The notes: generated by a model from the sequence alone, not told the origin. Counted from the first letter of the stretch, positions 28,496-37,617 are shown. The stretch: DNA of 64,000 nt from Bradyrhizobium mercantei (GCF_001982635.1 NZ_MKFI01000002.1:607312-671311), one strand, 5' to 3'. Made by a program: numbers and translations.

Positions 28496-28758
28496 TCTGG
28501 TCGTCGCATTTCTTTGGGGTCTCTCAATCGTACACTTTGGATTGAGGTGGTTGAGTGCGTTGTTCGCTGCGTTTCCCGTCGGCTGCAATCGAATATTTCA
28601 ACAATCGGCGCATTCTTGGCACGCGATTCCAGATTGGCTCTAGCTATAGCTAGGCGAGCCCATCGCGTCTTCGGGGACCAACACTGGATTCACCCCAGGT
28701 TTGTCCGAGCTGCCGGAAAAACAGCCTGCCTCTCAAGTTGAGCTTGCGACGTATCGGC

Positions 28759-29394
28759 TCAGCCGCGCGTTTTGTCTCGCCTATAGGCCACGCTGGCGCG
28801 TCGCGGCGGCGCAAAGGCTGAAGTGCCGTAAGCCTCGAACAGCGCCTTGCTTGCGTGATAGTGGTTGGCGAGACCGCCGCGAACAACCCTCTCAATCGGG
28901 CCGTCGGGATAGCCGAGACCAAGCTTACAGGTCAGATCCATATCGGCCTGGCTCGCCAATCCCTCGTCGAGGAAGCGCAGCGCTGCGTTGTACTTCGGGA
29001 TGACAAGACGGTCGATGATCCGGCCGGCCTGATCACTGCACACCACGACCTCAAATCCTGCCGCAGCGAACATCTCACGTGCCGCGGCGACGGCCTTCTC
29101 ACTGGTGTTCGCATGTCGAACCAATTCCACGAGATTCGACGGCTTGTCATGGCCGTTGCGATAGCGAGCGAAGCCCAGCACGTTGATGCTCGTGGATTCC
29201 TGATCGTCGATATGCTCTCCAAGGCACTCGTTCAACAGCTCGATCAGGATGGCAGCCTTGGCGTGATCCGGCTTGAACCGTGCACCGCTGAAAATGACAA
29301 TCTCCGCCGTATCAGGCTCCGATTGAGCGCAAAAAAATGCGTCGTCTTCGGGAAAGGAGCGGCTCGGCTTGGATTTTACGAACGTATATCGCAT
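28759..29394 (-). CDS. Stand-alone 3-hydroxyacyl-CoA dehydrogenase C-terminal-domain protein
   Basis: The last 90 residues (IDRLVIPKYNAALRFLDEG through KLGLGYPDGPIERVV) match the helical C-terminal dimerisation domain of 3-hydroxyacyl-CoA dehydrogenase. The first 120 residues lack the Rossmann GxGxxG motif and the catalytic His-Glu pair. It cannot be a complete dehydrogenase by itself. The ATG at 29394 lies 4 bases after the stop of the complete dehydrogenase gene, with GGAG upstream, so translation is coupled. It may partner with that enzyme or act as a scaffold. An upstream extension to 29517 overlaps the preceding gene and is unlikely. Confidence 0.75.
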   Translation of the reverse strand: MRYTFVKSKPSRSFPEDDAFFCAQSEPDTAEIVIFSGARFKPDHAKAAILIELLNECLGEHIDDQESTSINVLGFARYRNGHDKPSNLVELVRHANTSEKAVAAAREMFAAAGFEVVVCSDQAGRIIDRLVIPKYNAALRFLDEGLASQADMDLTCKLGLGYPDGPIERVVRGGLANHYHASKALFEAYGTSAFAPPRRASVAYRRDKTRG

Positions 29395-29398
29395 GATT

Positions 29399-30280
29399 TC
29401 ATGCTCCGAACATGGAGTTGCCTTCATAGGTGAAGAAGCCTCTGCCGGATTTGCGTCCGAGGAGGCCCGCGGCCACCATCCGTCGCAACAACGGCGGCGT
29501 TGCTGCCCGCGGATCAAGCGTGATCGGATAGAACGCCTCGCAAAGCCGTACCTGGGTATCGAGACCGATCAGGTCGATCAGCTCCAGCGGGCCCATCTTG
29601 TAGCCGAGCCCCGCCTTGATCGCGCGATCGATGTCGGCCGGTTCTGCCACGCCGGCTTCAACCGCTCGTATTGCGTCGTTGTTGAACGGCACAAGAAGCG
29701 CGTTGAGGATGAAGCCAGGCTTGTCCTGGGTCTTCACCGGAGTCTGACCGCAGGCCTCGGTCCACTGCCAGGCGGTCTTGAACGTGTCGTCGGATGTCAG
29801 GATGCCGGGCGACATTTCAATCAACTTCATCAATTGGGCCGGGAGGCAGAAATGCATGCCGACGGCACGCTCCGGTCGCTTCGAACCCGAAGCAATTTCC
29901 GTGATTGACAAGGTCGACGTGTTCGAGGCGAAAATGGTGTCCTCCGCGCACACCGCGTCGAGGCGGCCCAGCAGTTCGCGCTTCGCGGCGAGATCCTCGA
30001 ACACAGCTTCGATCACCAAATCGCAGTCGGCTAGATCCTCGATCCTGGTGGTCTGGGACATCGATGTGAGAACTTGATCCCTCTTCGCGCTGTCGAGCTT
30101 GCCCCGAGCGACCGATTTATCGAGGAAGCCGGCCGACTGCCTGGCTGCCTTCTCAAGACCGTCGCCGGATCGATCAAAGCATACCGTCGCAAAGCCGGCT
30201 CGAGCCGCCACGAGTGCGATCCCGGCGCCCATGGTTCCTGCTGCGCCACAGACCCCAACAGTCTTGATGGTTTTCGTCAT
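29399..30280 (-). CDS. 3-hydroxyacyl-CoA (3-hydroxybutyryl-CoA type) dehydrogenase
   Basis: A 293-aa NAD-dependent dehydrogenase with an N-terminal Rossmann fold (GAAGTMGAG at 12-20). The catalytic histidine is in GMHFCLPAQLMKL, and the C-terminal domain holds PGFILNALLVPF and LGYKMGPLELIDLIGLD. It oxidises an L-3-hydroxyacyl-CoA to the 3-keto form. The ATG overlaps the stop of the acyl-CoA dehydrogenase (ATGA), and the next gene starts 4 bases after its stop. The HFC where most relatives have HFF may reflect a non-standard acyl group. Confidence 0.9.
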   Translation of the reverse strand: MTKTIKTVGVCGAAGTMGAGIALVAARAGFATVCFDRSGDGLEKAARQSAGFLDKSVARGKLDSAKRDQVLTSMSQTTRIEDLADCDLVIEAVFEDLAAKRELLGRLDAVCAEDTIFASNTSTLSITEIASGSKRPERAVGMHFCLPAQLMKLIEMSPGILTSDDTFKTAWQWTEACGQTPVKTQDKPGFILNALLVPFNNDAIRAVEAGVAEPADIDRAIKAGLGYKMGPLELIDLIGLDTQVRLCEAFYPITLDPRAATPPLLRRMVAAGLLGRKSGRGFFTYEGNSMFGA

Positions 30281-31443
30281 TTCGTTACGAAGCTCCGTCC
30301 GATTAACTGGCGATGGACCTGGTTCGTCCCCTCCCAGATTTGAGTGATCTTGGCGTCGCGCATCAGACGCTCGACCCTGAAGTCGCTGCAATAGCCGTAA
30401 CCGCCATGCATCTGGACCGCTTCAGCGGCGATACGGTTGGCGACATCGGAGGCCTTCATCTTGGCTATTGAGGCTTCAAGTCCAAAGTCCTTGTCGTCGG
30501 CGTCGATCCGCTCCGCCAGACGATCCAACCAGAGTTCGGCCATGGCGAGATCGGTCGCAAGATCGGCCAGCAGGAATTGATTGGCCTGGAACTCGATGAT
30601 CCTGCGTCCCGATTGCTTGCGCTCGTTGATGTAGGCCGTCGTGTCCTTGAAGGCGGCGGTCGCAATGCCGAGGGCGTGCGCCGCAATGCTGGGACGCGAT
30701 CGGTTGAGCGACGCGAGCAAGATGCCGAGACCGTCGCCAGGACGCCCGAGAAGATTCGCCTGTGGGACCCGACAGCCGTCGAAACGAAGCGAGGCGGTTG
30801 ATGATCCACGGTGCCCCATCTTCTTTTCGAGCCCTGTAACCTCAAATCCCGGCGTTCCCTTCTCAAGCACCAGCACCGAGATTGACTTGCGCGGATCGTC
30901 GACCTCTGCGTATTTCCCGAACAGCAGGATACGGTCCGCGACGTCGCCGTTGGTGATGAAGAGCTTGGTGCCGTCGACCACGATATCGTCTCCGTCCGGG
31001 CGGAACCTGGTCTTCATGCCAGTTGCGTCCGAGCCCGCGGTCTCCTCGGTGATGGCGAGCGCGGCAAGCCCACCTTCGGCGATCCGCGGCAACAGTCTCG
31101 CCTTTTGCTCCTCCGATCCGAACTCGATCAACGGCTTCATCGCATGGAAATTGGTGGCGTACACAATGCCGGTCGATGCGCAGGCCTCGGCGATCCTACG
31201 CACCACCGCCAAATAGAGTTTGAAAGACATCGGCGTTCCGCCGAAGGCTTCCGGGACGAAGATTGCGTTCAGGCCGAGTTCGTTGATGGCGTTGACGCTG
31301 GCCCAAGGGAAGCCACTGCTTTCGTCCACTTTCGCGGCATTCGGTGCGATCACCTCCGCGGCCAAACGATCGACTTGCACGAGAAGCAGCCGCTCCTCCT
31401 CGGTCCAGCGGCGTCCTTGTTCCAATGCTTCGAATATCTTCAT
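30277..31443 (-). CDS. Acyl-CoA dehydrogenase
   Basis: A 388-aa FAD enzyme with AITEETAGSDATG, GGYGYCSDFRVERLM and the catalytic Glu371 in IWEGTNQVHR. It is a clear paralogue of the enzyme at 18390-19556: same length, same end motif and many identical blocks. Its ATG overlaps the stop of the SDR gene (TGATG), and its own stop overlaps the next start. It is therefore translationally coupled in the ring-degradation run. In an alicyclic pathway it would form the ring double bond next to the carboxyl-CoA, the role of AliB in Rhodopseudomonas. Confidence 0.92.
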   Translation of the reverse strand: MKIFEALEQGRRWTEEERLLLVQVDRLAAEVIAPNAAKVDESSGFPWASVNAINELGLNAIFVPEAFGGTPMSFKLYLAVVRRIAEACASTGIVYATNFHAMKPLIEFGSEEQKARLLPRIAEGGLAALAITEETAGSDATGMKTRFRPDGDDIVVDGTKLFITNGDVADRILLFGKYAEVDDPRKSISVLVLEKGTPGFEVTGLEKKMGHRGSSTASLRFDGCRVPQANLLGRPGDGLGILLASLNRSRPSIAAHALGIATAAFKDTTAYINERKQSGRRIIEFQANQFLLADLATDLAMAELWLDRLAERIDADDKDFGLEASIAKMKASDVANRIAAEAVQMHGGYGYCSDFRVERLMRDAKITQIWEGTNQVHRQLIGRSFVTK

Positions 31444-32150
31444 CAGAGGTTGGCTCCCTGCCCACCATCGACGTAGATGGTCTCACCGGTCAGAAAGCCG
31501 ATCTTTTCGGCAAACAGCGCACCAACCAGCCGCGCGACTTCCTGCGGACGGCCGGCCCGCCCGACGGGCACGCGTCGCTTCAACCAGCTTTTGACCTTTT
31601 CGTTGGCCAGGAATTCGCGGTTGAGGTCCGTTTCGATGTAGCCGGGAGCGACGTCGAGAACTCGGACGCCGTCCTTTGCCCATTCCGAGGCAAGACATCG
31701 GGTGATGGCTCCGACCGCGGCCTTCGAGGCACAATAGGCCAGGTTTTCGGCGACGGCCAAGCGATCGAAGAAAGAGCCGATATTGACAATCAGCCCCTCA
31801 CCCGACTTCACCAGATGCGGGTAGATTTCGCGACTGGCGACGAGGACTGCGGATGCATTCAGCCGCATGCAGGCTTCGAACTCCGAAAGCGACAGGTCGA
31901 CGCTCGCTCTCGCCTCGTGCGCTCCGGCATTGTTGACGAGCCCTACGACATGTCCGCGCCGTGCGATCGAAGCAATGGCGGCAGCGATCGACCGTTCGTC
32001 AGTCATGTCACAGACGACACCTTCCCCGACCGGCGATTTTCCGCTCCGGGACAGGGCCGCCACCTCGAACCCGCGTCGATCGAGCTCGATCGCGATGGCC
32101 TCGCCAATGCCCCTGCTCGCTCCGGTAACGACGACCAGACCGTTACTCAT
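31443..32150 (-). CDS. Short-chain dehydrogenase/reductase
   Basis: A 235-aa classical SDR: TGASRGIG (9-16), NNAG (73-76), Ser126, Tyr139 and Lys143 (YCASK), then the PGYIETDL segment. The start overlaps the end of the enoyl-CoA hydratase gene by 8 bases. By position it would oxidise the hydroxyacyl-CoA that the hydratase makes, in parallel with the 3-hydroxyacyl-CoA dehydrogenase further down. Having both types suggests two different hydroxy intermediates, for example ring and open-chain. It is not especially BadH-like in sequence. Confidence 0.88.
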   Translation of the reverse strand: MSNGLVVVTGASRGIGEAIAIELDRRGFEVAALSRSGKSPVGEGVVCDMTDERSIAAAIASIARRGHVVGLVNNAGAHEARASVDLSLSEFEACMRLNASAVLVASREIYPHLVKSGEGLIVNIGSFFDRLAVAENLAYCASKAAVGAITRCLASEWAKDGVRVLDVAPGYIETDLNREFLANEKVKSWLKRRVPVGRAGRPQEVARLVGALFAEKIGFLTGETIYVDGGQGANL

Positions 32151-32910
32151 CTCTGAAGGCCGCCTTCCGCTTTTCCGTGAACGCCGCCATCCCTTCCTCG
32201 GCGTCCGCCGTACTGAATGCCAAGGTTGAGAGATCCGCTTCGATCTTCAATCCCTCATGGACCGGGACATCGAGCGCGCGTGTCACTGCGTCGCGCGCCA
32301 ATCCCAGCGCCACGAGACTGTACGATGCAAACTCACGCGCCAGCGCCACTGCCCCGCCGACGGCGCCCCCTTCTACGAGGCGATTGACGAGACCGATCTT
32401 TTCGGCTTCCTCGGCGGTCACGGTGCGCCCAAGCATGATCATATCGAGCGCTCTGGCTTCGCCGATGATCCGCGGCAGTCGCTGCGTTCCGCCGTACCCC
32501 GGAATGAGACCGAGCTTGATCTCTGGCAGGCCCAGCTTGGCGCTGCGGACAGCCACCCTGAACGTGCAGGCCAGCGCCAGTTCGAGCCCTCCGCCGAAGG
32601 CAAAGCCGTTGATCGCGGCCACGGAAGGAAACGGCAGCCGATCGAGCTTCGCGAAGGCGGCTTGACCAAGTTCCGCACCGCGCTTGCGCTCGGTCATGCT
32701 GCGACCGCGCAGCTCCTTGATGTCGGCTCCGGCGCAAAATGCTTTCTCGCCTGCGCCGGTGACGATCAGGCTCCTGACCTTCCAGGATGCGACATCGTCC
32801 AACGCCTTCGCGATATCGCGAAGGATCGAGAAGGACAGCGCATTGAGCGCATCCGGCCGATTGAGGCGCAGCAAGGCATAGTCGTCGATCTTCGAGAGTT
32901 CCACGGTCAT
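32143..32910 (-). CDS. Enoyl-CoA hydratase
   Basis: A 255-aa crotonase that retains both catalytic glutamates: Glu110 in GGGLELALAC and Glu130 in LPEIKLGLIPGYGG. It also has the AFCAGADIKEL oxyanion-hole segment. It should hydrate an alpha-beta unsaturated acyl-CoA. The ATG at 32910 lies 4 bases after the stop of the BadI-like gene, and a longer frame to 33051 overlaps that gene and is rejected. In the alicyclic model it takes the BadK role (cyclohex-1-ene-carboxyl-CoA hydratase), but general beta-oxidation is equally compatible with the sequence. Confidence 0.92.
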   Translation of the reverse strand: MTVELSKIDDYALLRLNRPDALNALSFSILRDIAKALDDVASWKVRSLIVTGAGEKAFCAGADIKELRGRSMTERKRGAELGQAAFAKLDRLPFPSVAAINGFAFGGGLELALACTFRVAVRSAKLGLPEIKLGLIPGYGGTQRLPRIIGEARALDMIMLGRTVTAEEAEKIGLVNRLVEGGAVGGAVALAREFASYSLVALGLARDAVTRALDVPVHEGLKIEADLSTLAFSTADAEEGMAAFTEKRKAAFRDE

Positions 32911-32914
32911 CGCG

Positions 32915-33694
32915 CTATTTCCCGAACTTGGCGCTGTCGGGCTTCCGCTTGCCGGCGAACGAGGCGGACAGTTCGTGGCTCTCGTCCGTATCGAGATAGG
33001 GCCGGAGCAGCAAATCGTGTGACACGCGGGCGAGGCCGGAAACGCCGCCATGACGGGCGTTGAAGGCCGCCTTGATCGAGGCCAATGCGAAAGGTCCGCG
33101 CTCGGCGATTTCCAGTGCGAACTGTCGCGTCTCTTCCTTCAACTTGTCGTCGGGGACGACTTTGTTGATCAACCCGATCTCGAGCGCCTCGCGCGCGGAG
33201 ATCTTCGGATTGCGGTACCACATTTCCTTAGCCTTCTTCTTTCCGACGAGGTCCTCGAGGTACCAGGTGCCGTATCCGGCGTCGAAGGATCCCATCATCG
33301 GCCCGACCTGCCGGAAGACCGCGCTCTCCTTTGCGATGGTAAGGTCGCACACGACCTGCAAGACGTTTCCGCCGCCCACTGCAAAGCCATTTACGCTGGC
33401 AATGACGGGCTTCTGCAGCCGGTCGATTGCTTCGTACATCTCCAGGGTCGGAAGAACGCCGGCGTAGAGGATCGTCTTCTCCATGCCTTCCTTTCGACCA
33501 CCGATGCAGAAAAACTTGTTGCCGGCTCCGGTAATCACGATCACGCGCGTGCGCGTCTCGCGCCGGATGTCATTGATGCAGTCACGGATCTCGTGACACA
33601 TTTCGACCGTGAACATATTGCCGTCATCCGGCCGATTGAGCGTGATGGTTCCAATGGGGCCATCCTCTTCATAGATGATCGTGTTGAAGCTCAT
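32915..33694 (-). CDS. BadI/MenB-like ring hydrolase (2-ketocyclohexanecarboxyl-CoA hydrolase type)
   Basis: A 259-aa crotonase-superfamily protein of the MenB/BadI branch. The GGGNVLQVVCDLTIA block (107-121) and the VGPMMGSFDAGYGT block (130-143), with Asp138, are diagnostic of this branch. So is the downstream KKAKEMWY. MenB closes a ring by Dieckmann condensation, and BadI opens a 2-keto-ring CoA ester by the reverse reaction. There are no menaquinone genes here but many acyl-CoA catabolic genes, so ring opening is favoured. A textbook ribosome site (AAGGAGG) precedes the ATG, and a 172-base gap separates it from the quinone oxidoreductase, leaving room for an extra promoter. Confidence 0.87.
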   Translation of the reverse strand: MSFNTIIYEEDGPIGTITLNRPDDGNMFTVEMCHEIRDCINDIRRETRTRVIVITGAGNKFFCIGGRKEGMEKTILYAGVLPTLEMYEAIDRLQKPVIASVNGFAVGGGNVLQVVCDLTIAKESAVFRQVGPMMGSFDAGYGTWYLEDLVGKKKAKEMWYRNPKISAREALEIGLINKVVPDDKLKEETRQFALEIAERGPFALASIKAAFNARHGGVSGLARVSHDLLLRPYLDTDESHELSASFAGKRKPDSAKFGK

Positions 33695-33866
33695 GGTTCT
33701 TTCCTCCTTATGATGTTCCGTTCCTGTCGGAGCACTTCGCCGAAATGTTCAGGTCCGCGCGCGACGCGCGTGAGCGAATGTGCCCGTCGATCAAGACTCC
33801 CTGTGCAGACTTGCGTGGCGTCTCGACGCAGTTGCGCCACGGGACGAATGGCTGGTCGCATCCATC

Positions 33867-34865
33867 TCACGACCTCCTGTCAAACACGACCGCGGCCTTG
33901 CCTTGAATCCCGCCCCGCCCGATCAGCTCGAGCGCGGCAGGCAGTTGGTCAAAGGCGAATGCCCTCGTGGCCGGCGGACGCAGGGCGCCGCTCTCCCACA
34001 GGCCGAATATCTCGGCCTGAGCATCGGTGACCCGTTGCGGCATCCGCTCCCGGTAATCGCTCCATTGCAGGCCGCTTACGCTGATGTTCTTCACGAGGAG
34101 GTAGTTCGCCTTCACCGACGGGATTTCACCGCCGACAAAGCCGATCACGACCAACCTTCCACGCCACGCGAGCGCACGCAGCGCGGCTCCGAAAAATTCG
34201 GCTCCGACGGGATCGAGCACGACATCCACGCCGCAGCCCTCCGTTGCGGCAAGCACCTGTGCACGCAACTCCTCGCGGAGATCCCGCCCGCTGACATTGA
34301 TCACAACATCCGCGCCGCACGCACGCACGAAGTCAACCTGGTCCGGCTTGCGAACCGCGGCCAGAACGCGCGCGCCGAAGGCCTTGGCAAGCTGGATCGC
34401 CGCGACGCCGACACCGCCCGCGGCTCCTCCAACCAGCACGGTTTCACCCGACTGCAAGCTGGCGCGGTCGCGCAACGCGAAGTAGGCGGTCTGGTAAACC
34501 AGTCCCATAGCGGTCGCGTCGGCAAATCCGAGCCTATCCGGAAGGCGGAACGTATCCTCTGGTCTGACCAATGCCTGTTCGGCGAATGCGCCGTGCTCAA
34601 GCTGGCTCAGCACGCGGTCGCCCGGCGCGAAGCCCCGCACGCCGGCCCCTACGGCTCGTACGACGCCGGCGATTTCCTTGCCGGGGACAAACGGTCGTTG
34701 CGGCAGGATTTGGTAGTGTCCGGACACCACTAGCACATCCGGATAGTTGATGCCGGCTGCCGCAACGTCGACCAATATCTGGTCGGCGGCAGGCACGAGA
34801 TCCGCGACCTCAGCGAGCCTGAGGGCAGACGGCGGTCCGAATTCGACGACTTGATAAGCGCGCAT
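33867..34865 (-). CDS. Quinone oxidoreductase-type MDR protein
   Basis: A 332-aa medium-chain dehydrogenase/reductase of the zinc-free quinone oxidoreductase group. It has the N-terminal GroES-like fold with AAGINYPDVLV, the FVPGKEIAGVV strand, and the NADPH-binding GGAAGGVGVAAIQLA motif (145-159). Members reduce quinones, enones or enoyl-CoA. Its ATG overlaps the stop of the CoA-transferase-family gene (TGATG), so it belongs to the ligase operon. It could reduce an unsaturated acyl-CoA or ketone intermediate; the exact reaction is unknown. Confidence 0.9.
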   Translation of the reverse strand: MRAYQVVEFGPPSALRLAEVADLVPAADQILVDVAAAGINYPDVLVVSGHYQILPQRPFVPGKEIAGVVRAVGAGVRGFAPGDRVLSQLEHGAFAEQALVRPEDTFRLPDRLGFADATAMGLVYQTAYFALRDRASLQSGETVLVGGAAGGVGVAAIQLAKAFGARVLAAVRKPDQVDFVRACGADVVINVSGRDLREELRAQVLAATEGCGVDVVLDPVGAEFFGAALRALAWRGRLVVIGFVGGEIPSVKANYLLVKNISVSGLQWSDYRERMPQRVTDAQAEIFGLWESGALRPPATRAFAFDQLPAALELIGRGGIQGKAAVVFDRRS

Positions 34866-36001
34866 CAGACCCGCTCCTTGGACAGTAAGGTCTCGGTCTG
34901 GGCGCCGAGCAGCGGGGCAGAACGGTTGAGCTCGCCACGAAAGCAGGCCGCAACCGGTCCCGGGATCGCCGGAATGGATCGCTCGTCGGTGACGACCTTC
35001 TGGACAAACAGTCCGCGAGCGGCAAAGTGCGGATCAGCGACAGCTTCCTCGAGGCTTACGACGATCGAGCAGCAGACGTCATAGCCCTTAAAGACGACAA
35101 GCCAGGTGTCTGCCGTTCGGCTGGCAATGATGCCGGCGACGACACGTTTGACCGTTTCGGGATCGGCGTCGGCGCGGCGCAGTTCGGGGGCAAGTCCGAT
35201 CAGCTCACAGAAATTATTCCAGAACCGATCCTCAATCGGAGCAGCCGCCAAATAGCGCCCGTCGCCGGTCCGATAAATCTGATAGCGAGGACTGCCGCCC
35301 GTGACGAGAGCATCGCCACCACCCGGCCAATCGCCGGTCGCGAACCCGTTTCCGAGTCCCCAATAGGCAAGCGGAAGTAAATTCTCGCCCATCGCGATGT
35401 CGAGATAGGCGCCCTCACCGGTTTGATCTCGCCGACGCAGCGCCAGCAGAATATTCACGACCGCAGGCAGCGCACCCGCCGCGAGATCGGCGATGAGGAC
35501 GGGAGGCACCACCGGCGCGCCGTCACTGCCCCGGCTCAGCCCGAGCAACCCGGCTTCCGCCATGTAGTTGAGGTCATGGGCCGCGACTGCCGATTTTGGC
35601 CCGCTCTGGCCCCAGCCGGTGATCGCACAATAGATCAGGCGAGGATTGACCGCGCACAAAGCCTCGTAGCCAAAGCCGAGCCGATCCATCACGCCGGGCC
35701 TGAACTGCTCCACGACGACGTCGGTTTGCCTGATCAACGGCCGCAGGCGCTCAAACGCATCCGCGGCCTTCAGATCGATGGCGATGCTTTCCTTGCCGGC
35801 ATTGAGGAGATGGAAATTCGTGCTGTTCTCGCCGAGCTTCGGCGCGTAGCTGCGCATTTCGTCGCCGCTTCCAGGCCGCTCGACCTTGATCACACGAGCA
35901 CCGGCCTCCGCCAGCATCAAAGTCGCGAACGGTCCCGGCAGTAGAGTGCTGAAGTCGAGAACGCGGATATCCTGAAGGGGGCGCATCATCAAAACGCTCA
36001 C
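34865..36001 (-). CDS. Family III CoA-transferase fold, alpha-methylacyl-CoA racemase-like
   Basis: A CaiB/BaiF-fold protein (378 aa from GTG 36001; ATG 35989 or 35986 are alternatives). The residues match alpha-methylacyl-CoA racemase rather than transferases. His142 (AHDLNY), Asp172 (IADLAAG) and Glu257 (APIEDRF) each sit exactly 16 positions from the His126/Asp156/Glu241 triad known for the mycobacterial racemase, and GYDVCCS follows. A racemase would invert the 2-methyl (or ring C1) centre before dehydrogenation. Start and stop overlap the flanking genes, so it is tightly coupled with the ligase. CoA transfer remains possible, because Asp172 occurs in transferases too. Confidence 0.85.
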   Translation of the reverse strand: MSVLMMRPLQDIRVLDFSTLLPGPFATLMLAEAGARVIKVERPGSGDEMRSYAPKLGENSTNFHLLNAGKESIAIDLKAADAFERLRPLIRQTDVVVEQFRPGVMDRLGFGYEALCAVNPRLIYCAITGWGQSGPKSAVAAHDLNYMAEAGLLGLSRGSDGAPVVPPVLIADLAAGALPAVVNILLALRRRDQTGEGAYLDIAMGENLLPLAYWGLGNGFATGDWPGGGDALVTGGSPRYQIYRTGDGRYLAAAPIEDRFWNNFCELIGLAPELRRADADPETVKRVVAGIIASRTADTWLVVFKGYDVCCSIVVSLEEAVADPHFAARGLFVQKVVTDERSIPAIPGPVAACFRGELNRSAPLLGAQTETLLSKERV

Positions 36002-37617
36002 TAGGCCTTTGCTGTGGACTTGCTTGCAACGGCGGACGGCTGAATCTCGCCGCGACGTACCTGCAGTGTTAGCTCCCGCTTCAGGATCTTGCCGCTCGCG
36101 GTGAGAGGAAATTCGTCAACGCGAACGAAGTATTCCGGCATGTCGTATTTTGAGATGCCCTGATCACGCAGATGCTGCATCAGGTCGTCGACCTCCGCGG
36201 TCCCTGAGATCGCGATGCATACGCGCTCGCCGAGCCGGTCGTCAGGCACCGGAAATGCCGCTACCCGGTCAACTTGCTTATGACGAACGGCGACGGCCTC
36301 GATATGCGATGGGTAGATGTTGTGACCGCCGCGGATGATCAGGTCTTTCAAGCGACCCTCGATCCGAAGATTCCCGGACGCGTCGACAATGCCGAGGTCG
36401 CCGGAGAGGAACCAGCCGTCTCTGTTGAAGCTGGTCTCGGTGGCAGCTTGGTTGTTGAAATAGCCGAGCATCAGCGCGGCACCGCGCCCGCCGATCTGGC
36501 CGACCTCCCCGGGTCCCACCTCCTTGTCGGAATCGGACGGATCGAACAGCCGGACCTCGTAAGCACTCCCACCTCGGCCGCAGGTCGTGACGATCACATC
36601 GGGGGAGTCATCAGGATGCGTGTATTGATGCGACGAATTCTCGGTCATGCCATAGACGTTCTGCGGCTTCACGCCTTGATCGACGAAAGCGGCAGCCGTG
36701 GCGGGCGGGATCGGCGCTCCGGCCATGTAGAACACCGACACCTTGCCAAGTGCGCGCCGCCCCGCCCGCTGCTGCTCGGCGAGGATATCCATCGCGTGGG
36801 TCGGTACCCCGAGCACGTAGGTGGCGCCGGTCGCATCGATCCAATCGAGGCGGCTCATGCCGGATGGGGGATCATCCGTCACAAACCGACCGCCGCTCAG
36901 CAGCCACTGCGCGACGCCGACCCAGGCGATATGATGCGACAACGGTGAAAGCGACAGAAGCACTGTGTCGGCGCCGTGCCGCCAGTCCGCGACCAGGTCC
37001 CGCGCATTGGCAAGCAGAGTATTGTCGGAGTGCATCACGCACTTGGGTGCAGCCGTCGTCCCCGACGTGAAGGCGAGATAGCTGACCTTGTCGGGATCGT
37101 CGCAAGGCGGCGTTGCGCAACCGACCGGCGCAGGGAACGTATCCGGCGTATAGACCATCTTCAGGCTGGGAAGCCTGACGAGCATCGAATCGAGATCGAC
37201 CTTGGCACGATCGGCGCCCCATCCGGGTTCGGTGAGGAAGGCGCGCACCGACAATGTCGACAACAGGTCGACAATTTCCGCGCAGGTGTAGGTTTTGTGC
37301 AGCGAAGGATTGCAGGCAAATCCCTCCCGCGCACAGGCGAGGAACATCACGACCGCTTCGATCCGGTTCGACATCCAGATCGAGACGCGATCGCCGCCGA
37401 CCAAGCCGAACTCGCGAAGACTACTGGCGACGCCGTCGACCCAAGGAAGCAGCTGCGACCATGACACTGCACGCCGACCGTCTTGAAGAGCGATCGCGTC
37501 GGGACGCTCGAGAGCGTGCCGGCTCAGCAAGCTGTAGAAGGTGTCCTTCCGCCAAAGCCCTTGCTGGTAGTAGCGGGTCGCGTCCGCCGGGTGATGAAGG
37601 GTGAGGAACGGTCTCAT
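36001..37617 (-). CDS. AMP-forming acyl-CoA ligase (AliA-like position)
   Basis: A 538-aa ANL-superfamily ligase: TSGTTAAPK (184-192), YGMTENSSHQYTHP, the FLSGDLGIVD hinge and the terminal catalytic lysine in LTASGKILKREL (about 510). It is the first gene of the nine-gene run and would activate the incoming acid. Its ATG at 37617 is about 43 bases from the predicted start site of a strong sigma54 promoter, and the divergent gene is a sigma54 activator. Expression is therefore probably inducible by the pathway substrate. Among characterised enzymes, cyclohexanecarboxyl-CoA and cyclohexenecarboxyl-CoA ligases occupy comparable clusters. Confidence 0.92.
   Translation of the reverse strand: MRPFLTLHHPADATRYYQQGLWRKDTFYSLLSRHALERPDAIALQDGRRAVSWSQLLPWVDGVASSLREFGLVGGDRVSIWMSNRIEAVVMFLACAREGFACNPSLHKTYTCAEIVDLLSTLSVRAFLTEPGWGADRAKVDLDSMLVRLPSLKMVYTPDTFPAPVGCATPPCDDPDKVSYLAFTSGTTAAPKCVMHSDNTLLANARDLVADWRHGADTVLLSLSPLSHHIAWVGVAQWLLSGGRFVTDDPPSGMSRLDWIDATGATYVLGVPTHAMDILAEQQRAGRRALGKVSVFYMAGAPIPPATAAAFVDQGVKPQNVYGMTENSSHQYTHPDDSPDVIVTTCGRGGSAYEVRLFDPSDSDKEVGPGEVGQIGGRGAALMLGYFNNQAATETSFNRDGWFLSGDLGIVDASGNLRIEGRLKDLIIRGGHNIYPSHIEAVAVRHKQVDRVAAFPVPDDRLGERVCIAISGTAEVDDLMQHLRDQGISKYDMPEYFVRVDEFPLTASGKILKRELTLQVRRGEIQPSAVASKSTAKA

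Noticed and set aside
33814..33841. CGTGGCG/CGCCACG inverted repeat before the BadI-like gene
   Set aside because: The 14-base loop and lack of a U-run make it neither a clear terminator nor an operator.
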